This document shows, piece by piece, positions 13,055 through 24,631 of a stretch of DNA of 64,000 nt. Numbering within the stretch: the stretch's first letter is position 1; the number at the start of each line of letters is the position of its first letter. The notes beneath the pieces are model-generated. The model worked only from the letters and a program-made list of their open reading frames with translations. It ran no database searches and was not told where the DNA came from. Both the position numbers and the translations under genes were made by a program. Source of the DNA: Typha latifolia. Its lineage: Eukaryota; Streptophyta; Magnoliopsida; Poales; Typhaceae. The stretch is taken from positions 13,020,001-13,084,000 of the forward strand of contig CM034103.1 of assembly GCA_019914945.1 (NCBI GenBank), in the 5' to 3' direction.

Positions 13055-13546
13055 ATGGCAAGATGCGATGACGACCGCCCGATCAGTTCTCCAGCCGCGG
13101 TGGCTCCGCCGCCGCCGAAAACGAAGTGCGGTGGTGAGCGACTCCTCTCCTTCGTCCTCCAATCCCTCGTCATGGCGGTGGCGCTCGCCCTCTTCTTCCT
13201 CTTCGCCGGCGTGGCCGCCCTCGTCCTCCTACACCTCTGCGTCGCCGGAAGGGCCCTACGACGACGGCGCTTATCCGGTGACGACGTAGGCGAGCCCTTT
13301 CCGGGCCTCTCGCCGGATGAGATCCGAGATCTCCCCTGCTTCGAGTACGATTCCCCAGGCTGCGCGCCGCATCCGCCGCCGCCGGACTGCGCCGTGTGTC
13401 TGGAAGGGTTCCGCGAAATGGAGCTGTGCCGTGCCCTGGCGCGATGCGGCCACGTGTTCCACGCCGCCTGTGTCGACCGCTGGCTGGTGAGGTCGCCCAA
13501 GTGTCCGATCTGCCGCGCAGGGGTGGCGGAGGTGGAAAAGATTTGA
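13055..13546 (+). CDS. ATL-type RING-H2 finger E3 ubiquitin ligase
   Basis: Intronless and GC-rich, 163 aa. ATL proteins are membrane-anchored RING-H2 E3 ligases, many of them induced early by defence or stress signals. One N-terminal hydrophobic helix (about residues 32-60, SLVMAVALALFFLFAG and onward) is the predicted membrane anchor. It is followed by a basic stretch (RALRRRRL) and a diverged GLD-like region (PGLSPDEIRDLPCF). The RING-H2 domain occupies about residues 112-155: CAVCLEGF, then CGHVFHAACVDRWL and CPICRAG, with all eight ligands of the C-x2-C..C-x-H-x2-H-x2-C..C-x2-C pattern. The Pro usual two residues before the third ligand (PxC) is Ala here (LARCGH). Compact length and lack of introns are typical of the family. 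Substrate unknown. Confidence 0.92.
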   Translation: MARCDDDRPISSPAAVAPPPPKTKCGGERLLSFVLQSLVMAVALALFFLFAGVAALVLLHLCVAGRALRRRRLSGDDVGEPFPGLSPDEIRDLPCFEYDSPGCAPHPPPPDCAVCLEGFREMELCRALARCGHVFHAACVDRWLVRSPKCPICRAGVAEVEKI

Positions 13547-13555
13547 TCTCTGTTG

Positions 13556-13576
13556 GTCTCTCTCTCTCTCTCTCTC
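13556..13576 (+). repeat. (TC)n microsatellite in the ATL 3' UTR
   Basis: A pure TC run starts about 10 nt after the ATL stop codon, so it is almost certainly transcribed in the 3' UTR. Confidence 0.9.
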
Positions 13577-16115
13577 ATTTAAGATTTTTGGGTCTTTATT
13601 TGCATGTACAAAGTTTATCCTTCCTTTTTTTCCCACGAAGGAATCAAGCAATATACTTTGCTTTTTCTTCCCCTCACCCCTCTAGTTTGTAGTACTCCTG
13701 AGGTGGGAAACAAGAACATGATGATGAAATCTAAATCTTTATGGTAAAAGATGCTTCTTTTTGGTTAAATCTTTTCTTTTGGTTAAATTTTAGGATTTCT
13801 TTTCTCCCTGAAAGAATACATAAAGTAGTTAGGCTCAAGTGGAACTGTTAAATTGCAGGTAATGGACAAAGTGATGAATTGGAGAGATTTCTTTGTGTAT
13901 GTTTAATCTTATTCAATGGAGAAGTGGCCCCTATGTATCTGCCTCACTGTTTTCAATAGGTGGCATTGTAGCTTGGCAATCCAAGACTCATTCCTAGATG
14001 TCTTTTATCTGGTAAGCTCTCCTATGTGGTCATAGATGAGACTCTGCAACATTCTATTGCCATGCAAAGTTGCAATCATCATAGTGACTAAGTACCCAGT
14101 TATTCACAAAGAATCATCTAAAATTGCTAGAAATTCCTTTGCTCCAGATGTCTTCGGTGGCCTACATGAGTTCTTTATACCACTGGTATCTATGTTTGTG
14201 TCCTCTTTAGTCTGCAAAAGTGATATGGATGCCCTTGTGCACATCTTGATTTTAGAAAGCAATAACTCCTCACTGTTTCACTGCAGAGATTTGATTCAAA
14301 ACCATGTGGGTAATGTATTCGCAATTTTATATGCTATCACTGCATACCCAACTTGTCATTAATACAATCTTGTCTTCTCCTATCCATCTAGTAACTGAGC
14401 TATCTCACATTGTTTATTTCAGCTATACTGATTTCTGGTGTGCTTTAATCTGTCCATAACTCTGGCCCACAAAGCATGGGTTCCTTATAGCTATCCTATA
14501 AAATTTAGAACTTGCAAAATCCTATGTCTGGATAAGTTAGAAAATATCTGACATAAAAGGCAAACAAAAGTCAAGAATTAAGATTGTGGACTGTCATAAA
14601 ATTTGTTCTCAGTTGATTATTGTTACCACACTAGAAGAAAAGAATCAGAAAAGTGAAACCAAGATTGTAATTTATAGCTATGATTAAAAGAATCAACTCT
14701 TGGAATCGAAAGAAGGGTGGAGAAGCAAGCAATAGTGTCTACCTGTTCAGGCTTTTATGTATCTAAGATCTCTTCATTCTTCTTTTTTGCTCAATTATCT
14801 GTTCTGGAAAGCTACTAAAAAAACTATGCAGATGCATGTCAGAAGAAATCCACTGTCAGAGAGTATCATATCTCAGTCCTGCATTTTGTTGGGTTTCATT
14901 TATTGGTTGGCTGATGGGAAACCACAGGATTGTATTCTATCAAAGTATCTCGTTATGGTGATGTTATCTAGATCAATTTATAATTGGATATGGGAGAAAA
15001 GGTTGGTGGAGCTTGGAACTTGTGATCTGCTTTAATGGGTTTGCAGTCATTTCCTTGGTGGGTGAAGCTCCATTTCTTTAAAATCTCAGCCGTAAGAGTT
15101 GTACTTATCAAGTGTTTGGATCCTTTCAAGCAGTTGTTATCAGCTCTTGTAGGAAAAAGTAAAATCCTTTTCTGAGGTATTGTAACATTGCAGGCAACCA
15201 ACTCAAATTTGTGGCAGCTATGCTTTAGAGAGAGGCCAAATGAGACCTGCAACTCTTTAAAAAAGAGGGAGAGAGAGGGGCAACAGGAAAAAACTTGCTC
15301 AAATCAAACTCTGAGATGCAGTAGAGAGTGATCCTCTGCAGCCTGAATGCAGGGCTTACTACACCTTGATACTTGGCAATCCTTGATTGAGTGTCAAATT
15401 GTGTACAGAATAAAAGAAGTTTCAACCAAGAAATTAATTTCTGCATCTAGGACTGCAGCAGGCGTGCTGCCTCCATCCATGGCCTGTTTGGTTATTATAT
15501 TTTGAGAGAGTTGGGCTACTGTCTAATGTATATCTAGCTCTTAAGCTCATAAATAATAATAATAATAATAATTAAATTTAGTAGAGTTGGTATGTAGATT
15601 TTTTTAAGAAGGCCGATCAAAATACTAAGTAAGTATTATAGAGAAAATTATTTGGCGGTTTGGTAACTTGGCTTAACGGCTCAACTTGGTTGATAATTTA
15701 ACAATACAGTTAAATGAGAGGAGTAGCTTAGCAACACCGTGACTTAATATTTTAATTGGGTTTAGTTTGACACATAGACTAGGTAGCTTAGTATATTAAT
15801 TAAAACTTAATAAAGCTTATGTATTCCTATATTTAGATAAGGTTTTTCTTTTGTCCAACTTATATATAGTAAATGTGCTCTTGAAAAAAAAATTATTCCT
15901 AGAATCAACGAGATCATAGAGTCAATCTCAATTCTAAATAATTGTGATAAAAAAAATATTTAATAATTTAACTCAACGGCTCGACTTGACTGATAACTTA
16001 ACAATAAAATAGCCTGAAAGATTGCATATAAGGAGGGTTGACCCTGCGGTCTTGATCGTATAATTATTTTTTGTAAAATTGGTAATTACACTAAGGAGCT
16101 CGCACACCAGTACAT

Positions 16116-16166
<51 letters not shown>

Positions 16167-16480
16167 ACACCAATACAGAACAATTGGTGATTATACCCCA
16201 ATTAAAATGTGTCAAATGGTTCAATGGATGATTTGATTTCAAAAGGAAATATAGCACTAGACTAATTTTCTCCTGCAGTATATACAGATTTCGTGAACCA
16301 AATCAAATGCCTGGAGACAACCAATTAAAGCAGCAGTGCCAGTAATACATAGAACACCAGAGTATCTTAAAAAATTAAATCAAGGCCTTCATGAAAACGA
16401 TCCATCAGACCCCAAGAAAGTAGAAACACTTCAATTGTGTTATACCTGAAGAACTCGCATGACAATTCCATGGAAAACCA
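13577..16480. other. Intergenic between ATL and the SEC61 gamma 3' region
   Basis: No coding gene is recognisable. Open frames (for example 14036-14362) lack conserved motifs. Contents: (AAT)n near 15549-15570, a ~38-bp motif present twice (15667-15704 and 15969-16007, around AACGGCTCAACTTGGTTGAT), and a (GA)n tract at 16117-16162. A non-coding transcript in 14000-15450 cannot be excluded. Confidence 0.5.
16117..16162. repeat. (GA)n microsatellite
   Basis: About 46 bp of GA repeat with one interruption (GATAGA). It creates spurious Ser-Leu-rich open frames on the minus strand. Confidence 0.95.
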
Positions 16481-16666
16481 AAACTGCTTCTGACATTTGG
16501 TAAACCGAGGTCTTAAATCTCGCAAGTACATTTTCCAGAAGCAGAAAATAAAGAAGGTTTTATCTTAAACGAGAAATTACAGAACAGGGGAAAAATTAAC
16601 TCTCTTAAAGGTCAATAACATGTGAGTGCTTGCGGTATCCATCAGTCTATCAGCTTATCCTCTACC
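16480..16666 (-). other. Candidate 3' UTR exon of SEC61 gamma (left end approximate)
   Basis: On the minus strand CTGATTTTTCTTTACAG is a strong polypyrimidine tract and acceptor ending at 16667. It could pair with the donor GTGAGG that directly follows the SEC61G stop codon at 18278. That gives a 1.6-kb intron (16667-18277). Boundaries are inferred from splice consensus only. Confidence 0.35.
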
Positions 16667-18277
16667 CTGTAAAGAAAAATCAGCCACAAACTTAATTGAT
16701 GCTTATGTTGATTTGCATGGTAGCGCATAAGGCCATGTTGCAGAAACAGCTGAGCCAAATCAAGTGCATTGAAATTAAGAGAAGAGTAGTATGAATAAAT
16801 TTGCACTGTAATATGTGCTTCTTTGTGGATGATCAGTTCTCATCAAATACACAACTAGCTACTCAGAACTTTATCATGTAAAGAGATAAGTACATAATAC
16901 GCTATTCAAAATTGAAAAGTTTTCAGCATAACAATTTGCAGAAACAACAGAAAGGCACCGCAGCATCACAATATATAAATAACCTCTGAAGTGACAAGTA
17001 AGAAAATATAGTAGAGGCCTGAGAAATGCGACAATCACAAATAGCATAATCATGAAACAGTCTCATCATGCTAAAGTTTTAACAAAAAAATTATTTCAAG
17101 TTAAGAAACTCATCAATATGTATCATTAAGAGCTAATATGTGTTCCTTTGTACTCAACAATGACGAATCCACAAGACAGTGCCTGAATTAATTAGAATCC
17201 TATCTACAAGGTCCAAAGGAGTTCTTCAATTAGTTTCCATGTGGGAAAACAGGGATTAGATTTTCAATCAAAGGAAAAGCATGTCCTTCAACCTATCTTA
17301 GATCTAACTTATCTTTCATTTCATACTCATGCAAGCATAAGACAACACTCTTGACCTCCTAATATAAATAAGAGCAGGGAAGATAACAAGAATTTTGTGC
17401 AGAAAACTATATTCATCTTGGTCAAATGGACTAAAGAGATTAAAGATAAATGAAATCTTCTGTATATGTAAACTGTAAATTAACTAATTTTATCACCATC
17501 TTCTAATTTAAGTTCATTTCTAGTTTCATGATTTATTTCTTTTGTCCATAAGATATCTGCTTTTAATAAATGATACACCACTAACATCTTAACCCTGTTC
17601 ATCAATTACTTCCTCTATCTTCAACCTTATTTTCTATATTTTTTATTTCTTGAGAACCCAAATGATATTTTCATCTACTCTTCATCCTTTCTAAGCATTA
17701 GGACGACTTCATCACAATTCTCTACATGTCTAGGTCCTTCCATTTCTACTATCTCCATTCTCGGGGGGAAAAATATATTTCTTCTGAGTTCTTTCCCAGT
17801 CCCATGGGCAACTAGGTATGTGGGTTTCCAACAAGTACTAAAATGACAATGGGTTCACTACTGCAATAAGATCATAGAACCACAAGTAGGGCGAAACTTC
17901 CTAAGAGGAACTTTTGGTCGACCTTTCTCCTCTTTATGAAAACCAAATCATCAACTAAGCTATGTGAGAAAGTGGAACTTAGACGAAAAGTTAAACAACA
18001 CTAGGAAGCAAAAGGATCGTCCACATCCCTGCATCAGTCTAAATAAGTATAAGTGTTGGTAATCAAAGCTAGAATCTTTCAGCCTTTTCAATCAAACCAA
18101 CAAGTAATCATGTCAACAGCACCCAAAAAAAAAGAAGACAATTTAACTGCTGATAATAGCAAACCTTCCTCAAATTGGGATACACAGATCAACTTCTTAG
18201 CGAACCAAAAACATAAAAGCCGACTACTTTACCCAAGAACAGGGTCAGAAAAGCAATCACAACAAGGGTCTCCTCAC

Positions 18278-18576
18278 CTAACCCGAGCCGACGATGATGT
18301 TGTTGATCGGGATGAAGATTAGCTTCACAAAGAAGCCGACAAATCCCATCACCACGAACCCAATCGCTGTGCGGAACGCCACCTTCGTGAACTCTATCAC
18401 CACATCAATTTCTCAGATCCAATGATCATCGAACAGATCTACAGGAAAAGGGGCAAGAAGGAGGAGAGATCAAAGGCTAAACCTTTACGGTCGGGCTTGT
18501 GGCACCTCTTGACGAGGCGGATACTGTCCTTGGCGAAATCCCGCACGGGATCGACGGCGGAATCGATGGCGTCCAT
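18278..18576 (-). CDS. SEC61G: Protein transport protein Sec61 subunit gamma
   Basis: Sec61 gamma is the small single-span subunit of the heterotrimeric ER translocon, holding the two halves of the Sec61 alpha channel together. Two exons, 18483-18576 and 18278-18393, join in frame into 69 aa, the usual length. The protein starts [20 protein letters not shown] and continues through [20 protein letters not shown], the near-invariant cytosolic part. A single transmembrane helix (about residues 40-60, [20 protein letters not shown]) and the tail NNIIVGSG complete it. The stop codon TAG is followed at once by GTGAGG, a good splice donor, suggesting an intron in the 3' UTR. The gene is divergent from the Myb/SANT gene. 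Confidence 0.97.
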
Positions 18577-18599
18577 CTCGATAACGGCGAAGAGAAACA

Positions 18600-20234
18600 G
18601 AGGAGGGAGCGACTCAAAGCGAGTTATCCTAATTCGTGATTCGTCAAAATTATACTTTGACCCCTCAACTTTAAAGTACTAAGACTGAGTGAGTATTATA
18701 ATTACTAAACAAACCCTCGTTATTTTCCATTACAATCTAAACCCCCCAGCTATTAAAACTCTTCATATAATATTCCGAATTATAAGAACAAATATGAATT
18801 TCGAATTTCTTAGTGGCATTGTACGTAAAGATTCTTTTGACAAAAATATTTTTCACATAAATGATAAGTAGGACTTGAATCGGATTTAAATTTAATTGGA
18901 TAATATATTAAATTTAGATTCCACACAAATAACTACTATATTATAAAAAATAATTATTATAATTTATTCGAAAACAATAAGACATATGCTAACGAGTTTT
19001 GACACTAAATTATAATAATTTAATAGCTAAAAGTGAGAGCACATCATCTTATTAAGTAAATATGATAGTAGTAAGAACGATACTTTTAAGCATACGTTTC
19101 GCCAATCTGTTTTCAAAAGAATAAGGTTAATTTAAAAAAAAAAGAGAGCTAATATCAGTATAAATTATTATGTTATTTAGTTAAATACTAATATAAAAAA
19201 TAATTATTATATTTTATATAATATATTTTTGTTAAGATCTATATCCGAGTTAGTCAGATTGAAATGGATTCGATATCGGATAATTTGGATCCGGTTACAC
19301 CGCTCGCTTATTTATTACACGATAAAATGGAGTTTCAAAATAAGTTTCCTATAGAAACTTGTTATCCAAATAGGTTCGTTAGGACAACCATTCCTGGTTA
19401 TATAAGATGAAGAGAAAACGCCCAGCCGACGAACTTTGGGAGTCCGCTCGCTGATCGGCAAATTCCGAGCCCTCTCTCGCTCCCAGTCCCACCCCCCATT
19501 TCCCACGGTACCTCTCTCTCTCTCTCTCCCTAGGGCTTGTTAGATTTGTCTCTAGGATTTTTGTCTGATCCTGGGTTTCTCCGAGGGTTTTTGCGAAGTA
19601 TAGTGCGAGAATTTGGAAGATTAAATTAGTGCTCTTCAATCTTTGCGAAATGAGCCATCGGTATAGTTTTTGATATCTCGATGATAAATTCTATTACATG
19701 CGAACCAAATCTTCGCTCGTCTTTCAATAAAACCAGCAATGTTGTAGGGCTCGTCTTTCAATAAATTCTGTTACAGGGCAAGGCTCCATTGCTGGTTTTG
19801 GATCCTAGGCAGGTTTTGGGCTCTATTTTCCCTTAACCTTTTCGTAGAATTTTGATGGTAGAAATTAGATTTCCTTTCAGTTTCTCAGTACATCTTCCCT
19901 TTCTCGACTCCATATAGCGAGGAGCTCGTACAATGGGATGGCCCTTATAAAGTGTAATTCCAACAGACCCAATGTTGTAGGGCTATATGTTCAACTGTTG
20001 ATGACTTGATATATGGTTTTGTTACTGAGTGCAAGATAACCATTTTGTGATTGATGGATCCGTTTGCACTCATGATGGAAGGGATTTTGGTTAACCTAAT
20101 GCTCTAGGCATGCTAAGAGATGCTTGTATAATCTTCTGGAACATTTTTGTTTGGTATTTTTGCACCTGTTTGGCTGCTAATGTTATTTTCTTTAACCTGC
20201 CGAATTATTTGCTCTTCCATAACTTGCTATAGGA
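18600..20234. other. Divergent intergenic region and probable leader of the Myb/SANT gene
   Basis: 18640-19300 is AT-rich with nothing recognisable. A GC-rich block with a (CT)n run (19430-19535) looks like the transcription start region of the plus-strand Myb/SANT gene. The acceptor GCTATAG at 20226-20232, two bases before the ATG at 20235, implies a 5' UTR intron of roughly 0.5 kb whose donor I cannot fix (CATCG/GTATAG near 19660 is one candidate). Confidence 0.45.
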
Positions 20235-21412
20235 ATGTCAAACAATAGAGCGAGATGGACCCCTCCTATGGAGAAATATTTGGTTGATTTACTTCTTGAG
20301 TACAATCTTCCATGTTATCGAGGGCAAAATGGGTGGACAAAAGATGGTTGGAATAAGATTGTGGCTGATTTAAATAGAAAGTTTCCTGCAGCGAAGTTAA
20401 CCAAGGCTCAAATTAAAGATCGTCAAGACACGATGAAAAAAGAATATAAGCTAATTAGAAGTGTTAAAGCAAAAAGAGGCATGTCGTGGGATCATAAGAG
20501 ATTTATGTTAATTGCAAGTGAAGATCTATGGGAATCATTCATTATGGTTAGTTCCTACATTCAAATATTATTGAAAGGAGACTTTCTCTTGTAAGATTCA
20601 CTTCTTTCACTTATTTTAATGAGGTTTATTTCTTAACAGACTAATCCTAAACTAAGAAAGTGGCAAAGGTCATCGTTCATCCACTATGATGCATTTGCTA
20701 AGTTATATGAAGGTATTGGGTTAATTGGTTATAGTTAGCATTAACATCAGTACCATATGATATTATACTAAACTCCCTTTTTTCTTTTTCTTTTTTGGAC
20801 ACAGATAATACTGCAGACGACCAAAGGAATTCCACATCTATCAGATGTAGTGATGTGGATATAACTGGTAGTGAAGAAGAACAAGATGATATACCAGCTA
20901 ACTCGCTTCTGCAAGATTTTCCCATTTTGGGGGAGTCTTCATCTCACCAAGAGACACCAAATGATGTTTCAGTTGATATTCTAGATGACCAGTGTACAGA
21001 TCCACCTCACACCCGTCGGCATCGGCTTCTTCATCCAAAACCACAACCACGATCACATCCGCGAAGATGCTCAGACAGTAATGAGCCTACTCCTTCAGCT
21101 TCTCCTTTTGAAATGAGTGGAAAGAATAGGTCTAGCTGTGATATAATTGCTGAAATGTTTGAGGACTATATGAAGTCTAAATTCCAGAATAATACAGTTC
21201 AAAAGGATAAGCAAGTACTATCACCGTATGAAGATTCATACCCACTACCGAAGTGTATAAGGATGATGACAAGGATGGTGGAGTTATCAGATGATGAAAA
21301 GATAACTGCCACTGATCTCTTCTTAGAGCTAAGCAATCGACAAATATTTTTATCCCTAGATGATAATCTTCGAGTTAAATGGCTGAGACGCAAGTTGGAG
21401 CAGCGTGCATAG
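20235..21412 (+). CDS. Myb/SANT-like DNA-binding protein (L10-interacting MYB type)
   Basis: Three exons, 20235-20546, 20640-20712 and 20805-21412, join in frame into 330 aa. The N-terminus (residues about 5-100) is a Myb/SANT-like domain of the Myb_DNA-bind_3 type: ARWTPPMEKYLVDLLLE, then NGWTKDGWNKIVADLNRKF, then KDRQDTMKKEYKLIRS and MSWDHKRFML, with the spaced tryptophans expected. The middle is acidic and Ser/Thr-rich with a basic His/Arg/Pro patch (HTRRHRLLHPKPQPRSHPRR). The C-terminus (VELSDDEKITATDLFLELSN and on) is a predicted helical module also found in such proteins. The family includes LIMYB, which binds ribosomal protein L10, and is related to the Myb-like protein of PIF/Harbinger transposons. 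Targets unknown. Confidence 0.85.
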
Positions 21413-22430
21413 TTTATCTCCTTTTTTCTCTTGCTTCGTGATAGTTCTGTAAGTTATTTAAGTTGTTTGTAATGTACCAGCTGAAACCAAGGTATGAGCT
21501 TATGTCTCATTGTGCTGATGATATAGTAGACAATTGATGCTATCCATTATAGTAGTTGGACTTGCTTGAAGAAAGTTTGAGTGTTAAGACTATTATCTTA
21601 TATGTGCTTTTATATGTCAAGAAAACAAGTCAGTAGTCTAACTGGTAATATGTAATTATGTATACTATTTCTGGCCAACATGTATAACTTTCACATCTGT
21701 TTCCATCTGCCATAAATTTTGCAGCTAGTTGTTGGTTTCTTCTTCTCTTATCTATTTCGTGTTGATCAGTTAATTTGTTGAGTCTTGAGTCTAGTCATCG
21801 TAAAAGTTCGAAATAACATTGTGAAATAGAACTTGTATTCACTCTTATTATACTTTCCAACCTGTTTGGAATCATCAAATCGGTGGAATTTAATTGATTT
21901 GGATATCTAGTTTCACTAAATTCCTATTATTTCAACCGACTTAAGTAGATTTACATGAATTTCATTTCAGTTTCGTTATTTTCCAAATGGTGAAATCCAT
22001 TTCCAAATAAAATCAATTGAATACTCTCCAAAGGAAATCAATTAAATTCTATATATAATTGATTTCAAACATACCCTGCATATTTATGCATCCAATTAAT
22101 AGCATATATGTCTTGAAGCTTTGTATCTCAAGAGTGTTCTCATGTTTGAATTCCAATTGATTTAACTTATGTATATAATCTCTGCCGGTGTTTATAAGGT
22201 CCTCCTCAACCTGAAACAACTTGTTGATTGAAGTCATTTTAATCATTGAGATCCTTGAAGGTTTGAGGTTTAAGAAGTTATGTAAAAAGCCCTAAACATG
22301 ATAAACGACCTTTTTGTTTGGTACTATTCATTTTAATCGGATCCGGATTCGTTTAGAGATCCGATAATCTCTGCCATCTCCACCGCTGCTTATATCGCCC
22401 ACAAGGGGAGAGAGGGTCTGAGTGAGAGAA
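21413..22430. other. Intergenic between the Myb/SANT gene and ATP synthase epsilon
   Basis: Contains the Myb/SANT 3' UTR, a MITE-like inverted-repeat element (21859-22080) and the ATP synthase epsilon leader (about 22360-22430). No TATA box is obvious before the epsilon gene. No additional gene. Confidence 0.5.
21859..22080. mobile_element. MITE-like inverted-repeat element
   Basis: The left end has CAACCTGTTTGGAATC and an inner block GAATTTAATTGATTT. The reverse complement of the right end has CAGGGTATGTTTGAAATC and the same inner block GAATTTAATTGATTT. The termini suggest a small non-autonomous DNA element, perhaps hAT-like, but I could not find a clean target duplication, so family and exact ends are uncertain. 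Confidence 0.45.
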
Positions 22431-24480
22431 ATGGCGTCGACGGCGGCGGTACCGTTCTGGAGGGCTGCAGGGATGACGTATATAACGTACTCCAACATCT
22501 GCGCTTCGCTCATGCGGTCCTGCCTCAAGGAGCCCTACAAAGCAGAGGCGATCTCTCGGGAGAAGGTCCACTTCGCCCTCTCCAAGTGGTCGGGCGGCAA
22601 GCCCGAGAAGCCCGGTACGCCCTTTCCTTCTTACCTGCCAAGCTTTGATCCGTTCGTATTTGATGTCCTCAAGATTCGACGATTGATCATTCTTACTAGA
22701 TCGGCTACACTTGAATCGCCTAGATAATCAAGTGTGTGGTCTTCAGAGATCGGATGTTTCAGAGTTTTCGAAAAGATCGTAGTTCTGGTGATGATTGATT
22801 GGAGATTAATCTAAGGTTTGGTTCGAGAGCCTGCTCGGATGATCTGAGACTTCAAGTGAAGATTCAATCTTTTTTTTTTTAAAGAAAAATTATAGACCTA
22901 AGAAGGGAGAGATCGGAATAAATTACGGATTTTGAGGTTAGATCATGAGCTTACTTAACTCTTATCGTTTCAAGGTTAATGCAGGAAATAGCATAAGATC
23001 ATATAATAAACATCACTAACATGGAAAAAAAAGGGGCACATTATATTTCTTGAATCCGTTTCTACTTTATCATCATTAATTATTTGTTTCTGAGATGCCA
23101 ATTGGCGTAGAGAAGATCACGTCGTGGAAACGGCAAAAAAATTTCTTAGGATGATTAAGTGGTTACATCCTCTCCTCTGTTTAGGAACTTTATGCTATCG
23201 AAGGATAAAGGAGATAGATACTTTTATTCATTAAAAGGGATGAACAGAGAAACTTAATCTTGGAGTCTCCTTTGTGAAATCATTTTGTATGTTTTAGAAA
23301 CTTCGGATACCACAATCAGTATTTAATTGCGGTAGATGGCACAGTTATATATTTGTTATTCAATATGGCCTACAATTGTAAGCTTAGATTAATTTGCTCC
23401 AAAATGTGTTGTTTTAGTTTGACTTCAGTTTCACCCTCAGTTATCTTGCCTTGTTTAGAGGATCACAGTATAAGGATCTTTGAACGAGGAATGTAGTTAG
23501 TCCAACAAATTTGACTTGTCTAATGAGTTCCTCGCCAAAGGATGTCTCAGGATTTCTAAGGATTCAAGCTCATATATGGATTTTACAAAGTCGTGAGGAC
23601 TGGCGCTAACCATGATGTGAACTTAGGATCACATTTTGCACTTTGAGAGAACATCCTTGAAAACTTCAGGCCACAGTATTGATTATTTACCTTAAGAAAG
23701 CACGCCAAGTCTTATAATAAGATCTCAGAGCTTATTGAAGTCAAAACAGATTTATTTTTGCAGTGGCCCCTTTTTCTCTTCGGACCTGTAATGGTTTCAT
23801 GCATGAGGGGTAGATATTAAATTTGGTCATATGAATCACTTGGGAACTGGGATACAATCTTGATCTAGTGATCAGGTCTCTCAGCTTCACTAATGGTTCT
23901 ATTCTTTTTGCATAAACATCTCAATATTCAGAGAATCATTTCAACTGAATTGCTGAATTTTATGGTGGGGTTTCTCTTACTGTCAAAACCTATAGGAAAC
24001 CTACTACTAGTATACCATTATAACATATATCAAACAGCTAAGGTTTGCATGCCAAGAACTAAGCTTTTCTTCTATGAATTTTGATAAAGATTCATTATAA
24101 TATGCAGCTTGGGTCGTTTTTAACAATAATACTTGCCGAGGACCAGTTGTGCAGGATCATTCCCTATGCTACATGTCATCTGTGTCATTAGAAAAAGACT
24201 TCATATAGATTTGCTGAAGCATCTTTTATGACAAATTGCAACCCGCAACTAAGTGCTTGTCTTATGCTTTATGTACATTTGATTTTCTCTTAATGAGGAG
24301 AGATACTATTGCGACCTATGTTCAATTGTCATCTCTTAGTTTCTTAGGGAGAAAATATGTTCGACCGTTGATATAAAATCTGTGCAATTCCCTTGTGGAT
24401 AGGATGAGTGTGCAATCTAAAATTTTCTTCTTTCACTCTCTTAAATATCAGCCATCCGCTCTGATTCGCTTGAAGGATGA
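22431..24480 (+). CDS. ATP synthase subunit epsilon, mitochondrial
   Basis: Small stalk subunit of the mitochondrial F1Fo ATP synthase, part of the gamma-delta-epsilon central stalk that couples proton flow to ATP synthesis. It corresponds to animal mitochondrial epsilon, not to bacterial epsilon. Two exons, 22431-22614 and 24452-24480, give 70 aa, the usual plant length. It starts [18 protein letters not shown], followed by the conserved [20 protein letters not shown] and [11 protein letters not shown]. The second exon contributes only the last nine residues (AIRSDSLEG with its first codon split), matching the family tail. A 1.84-kb intron therefore separates 87% of the protein from a 29-nt coding end. 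No cleavable presequence is seen, as is normal for this subunit. Confidence 0.95.
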
Positions 24481-24625
24481 GAAACTGGTGCACAAGGAGG
24501 AGCGTTGTCTTTGCAGCTTTTGCTTTTTCCAAGTAAGTTGACATGCATTTTGGCCGAAGCCTTCCCATGGACGATAAAATGGGTGTTACTTGGTGAGATA
24601 TTTCACATACATCTCAGCATCCAAA

Positions 24626-24631
24626 AATAAA
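24626..24631 (+). terminator. Candidate polyadenylation signal of ATP synthase epsilon
   Basis: AATAAA on the plus strand about 145 nt beyond the stop codon at 24478-24480. Confidence 0.4.

Noticed and set aside
13036..13651. Minus-strand open frames of 180 and 126 codons over the ATL gene
   Set aside because: Shadows of a GC-rich coding sequence; the plus strand has an intact RING-H2 domain and membrane helix.
14036..14362. 108-codon open frame with hydrophobic segments
   Set aside because: No recognised family, no supporting splice or promoter structure; expected by chance in a gap of this size.
15973..16257. Open frame with a Leu-Ser repeat, and similar SLSLSL frames elsewhere (for example 52781-53062, 58944-59126)
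   Set aside because: The repeats are translations of (GA)n microsatellites.
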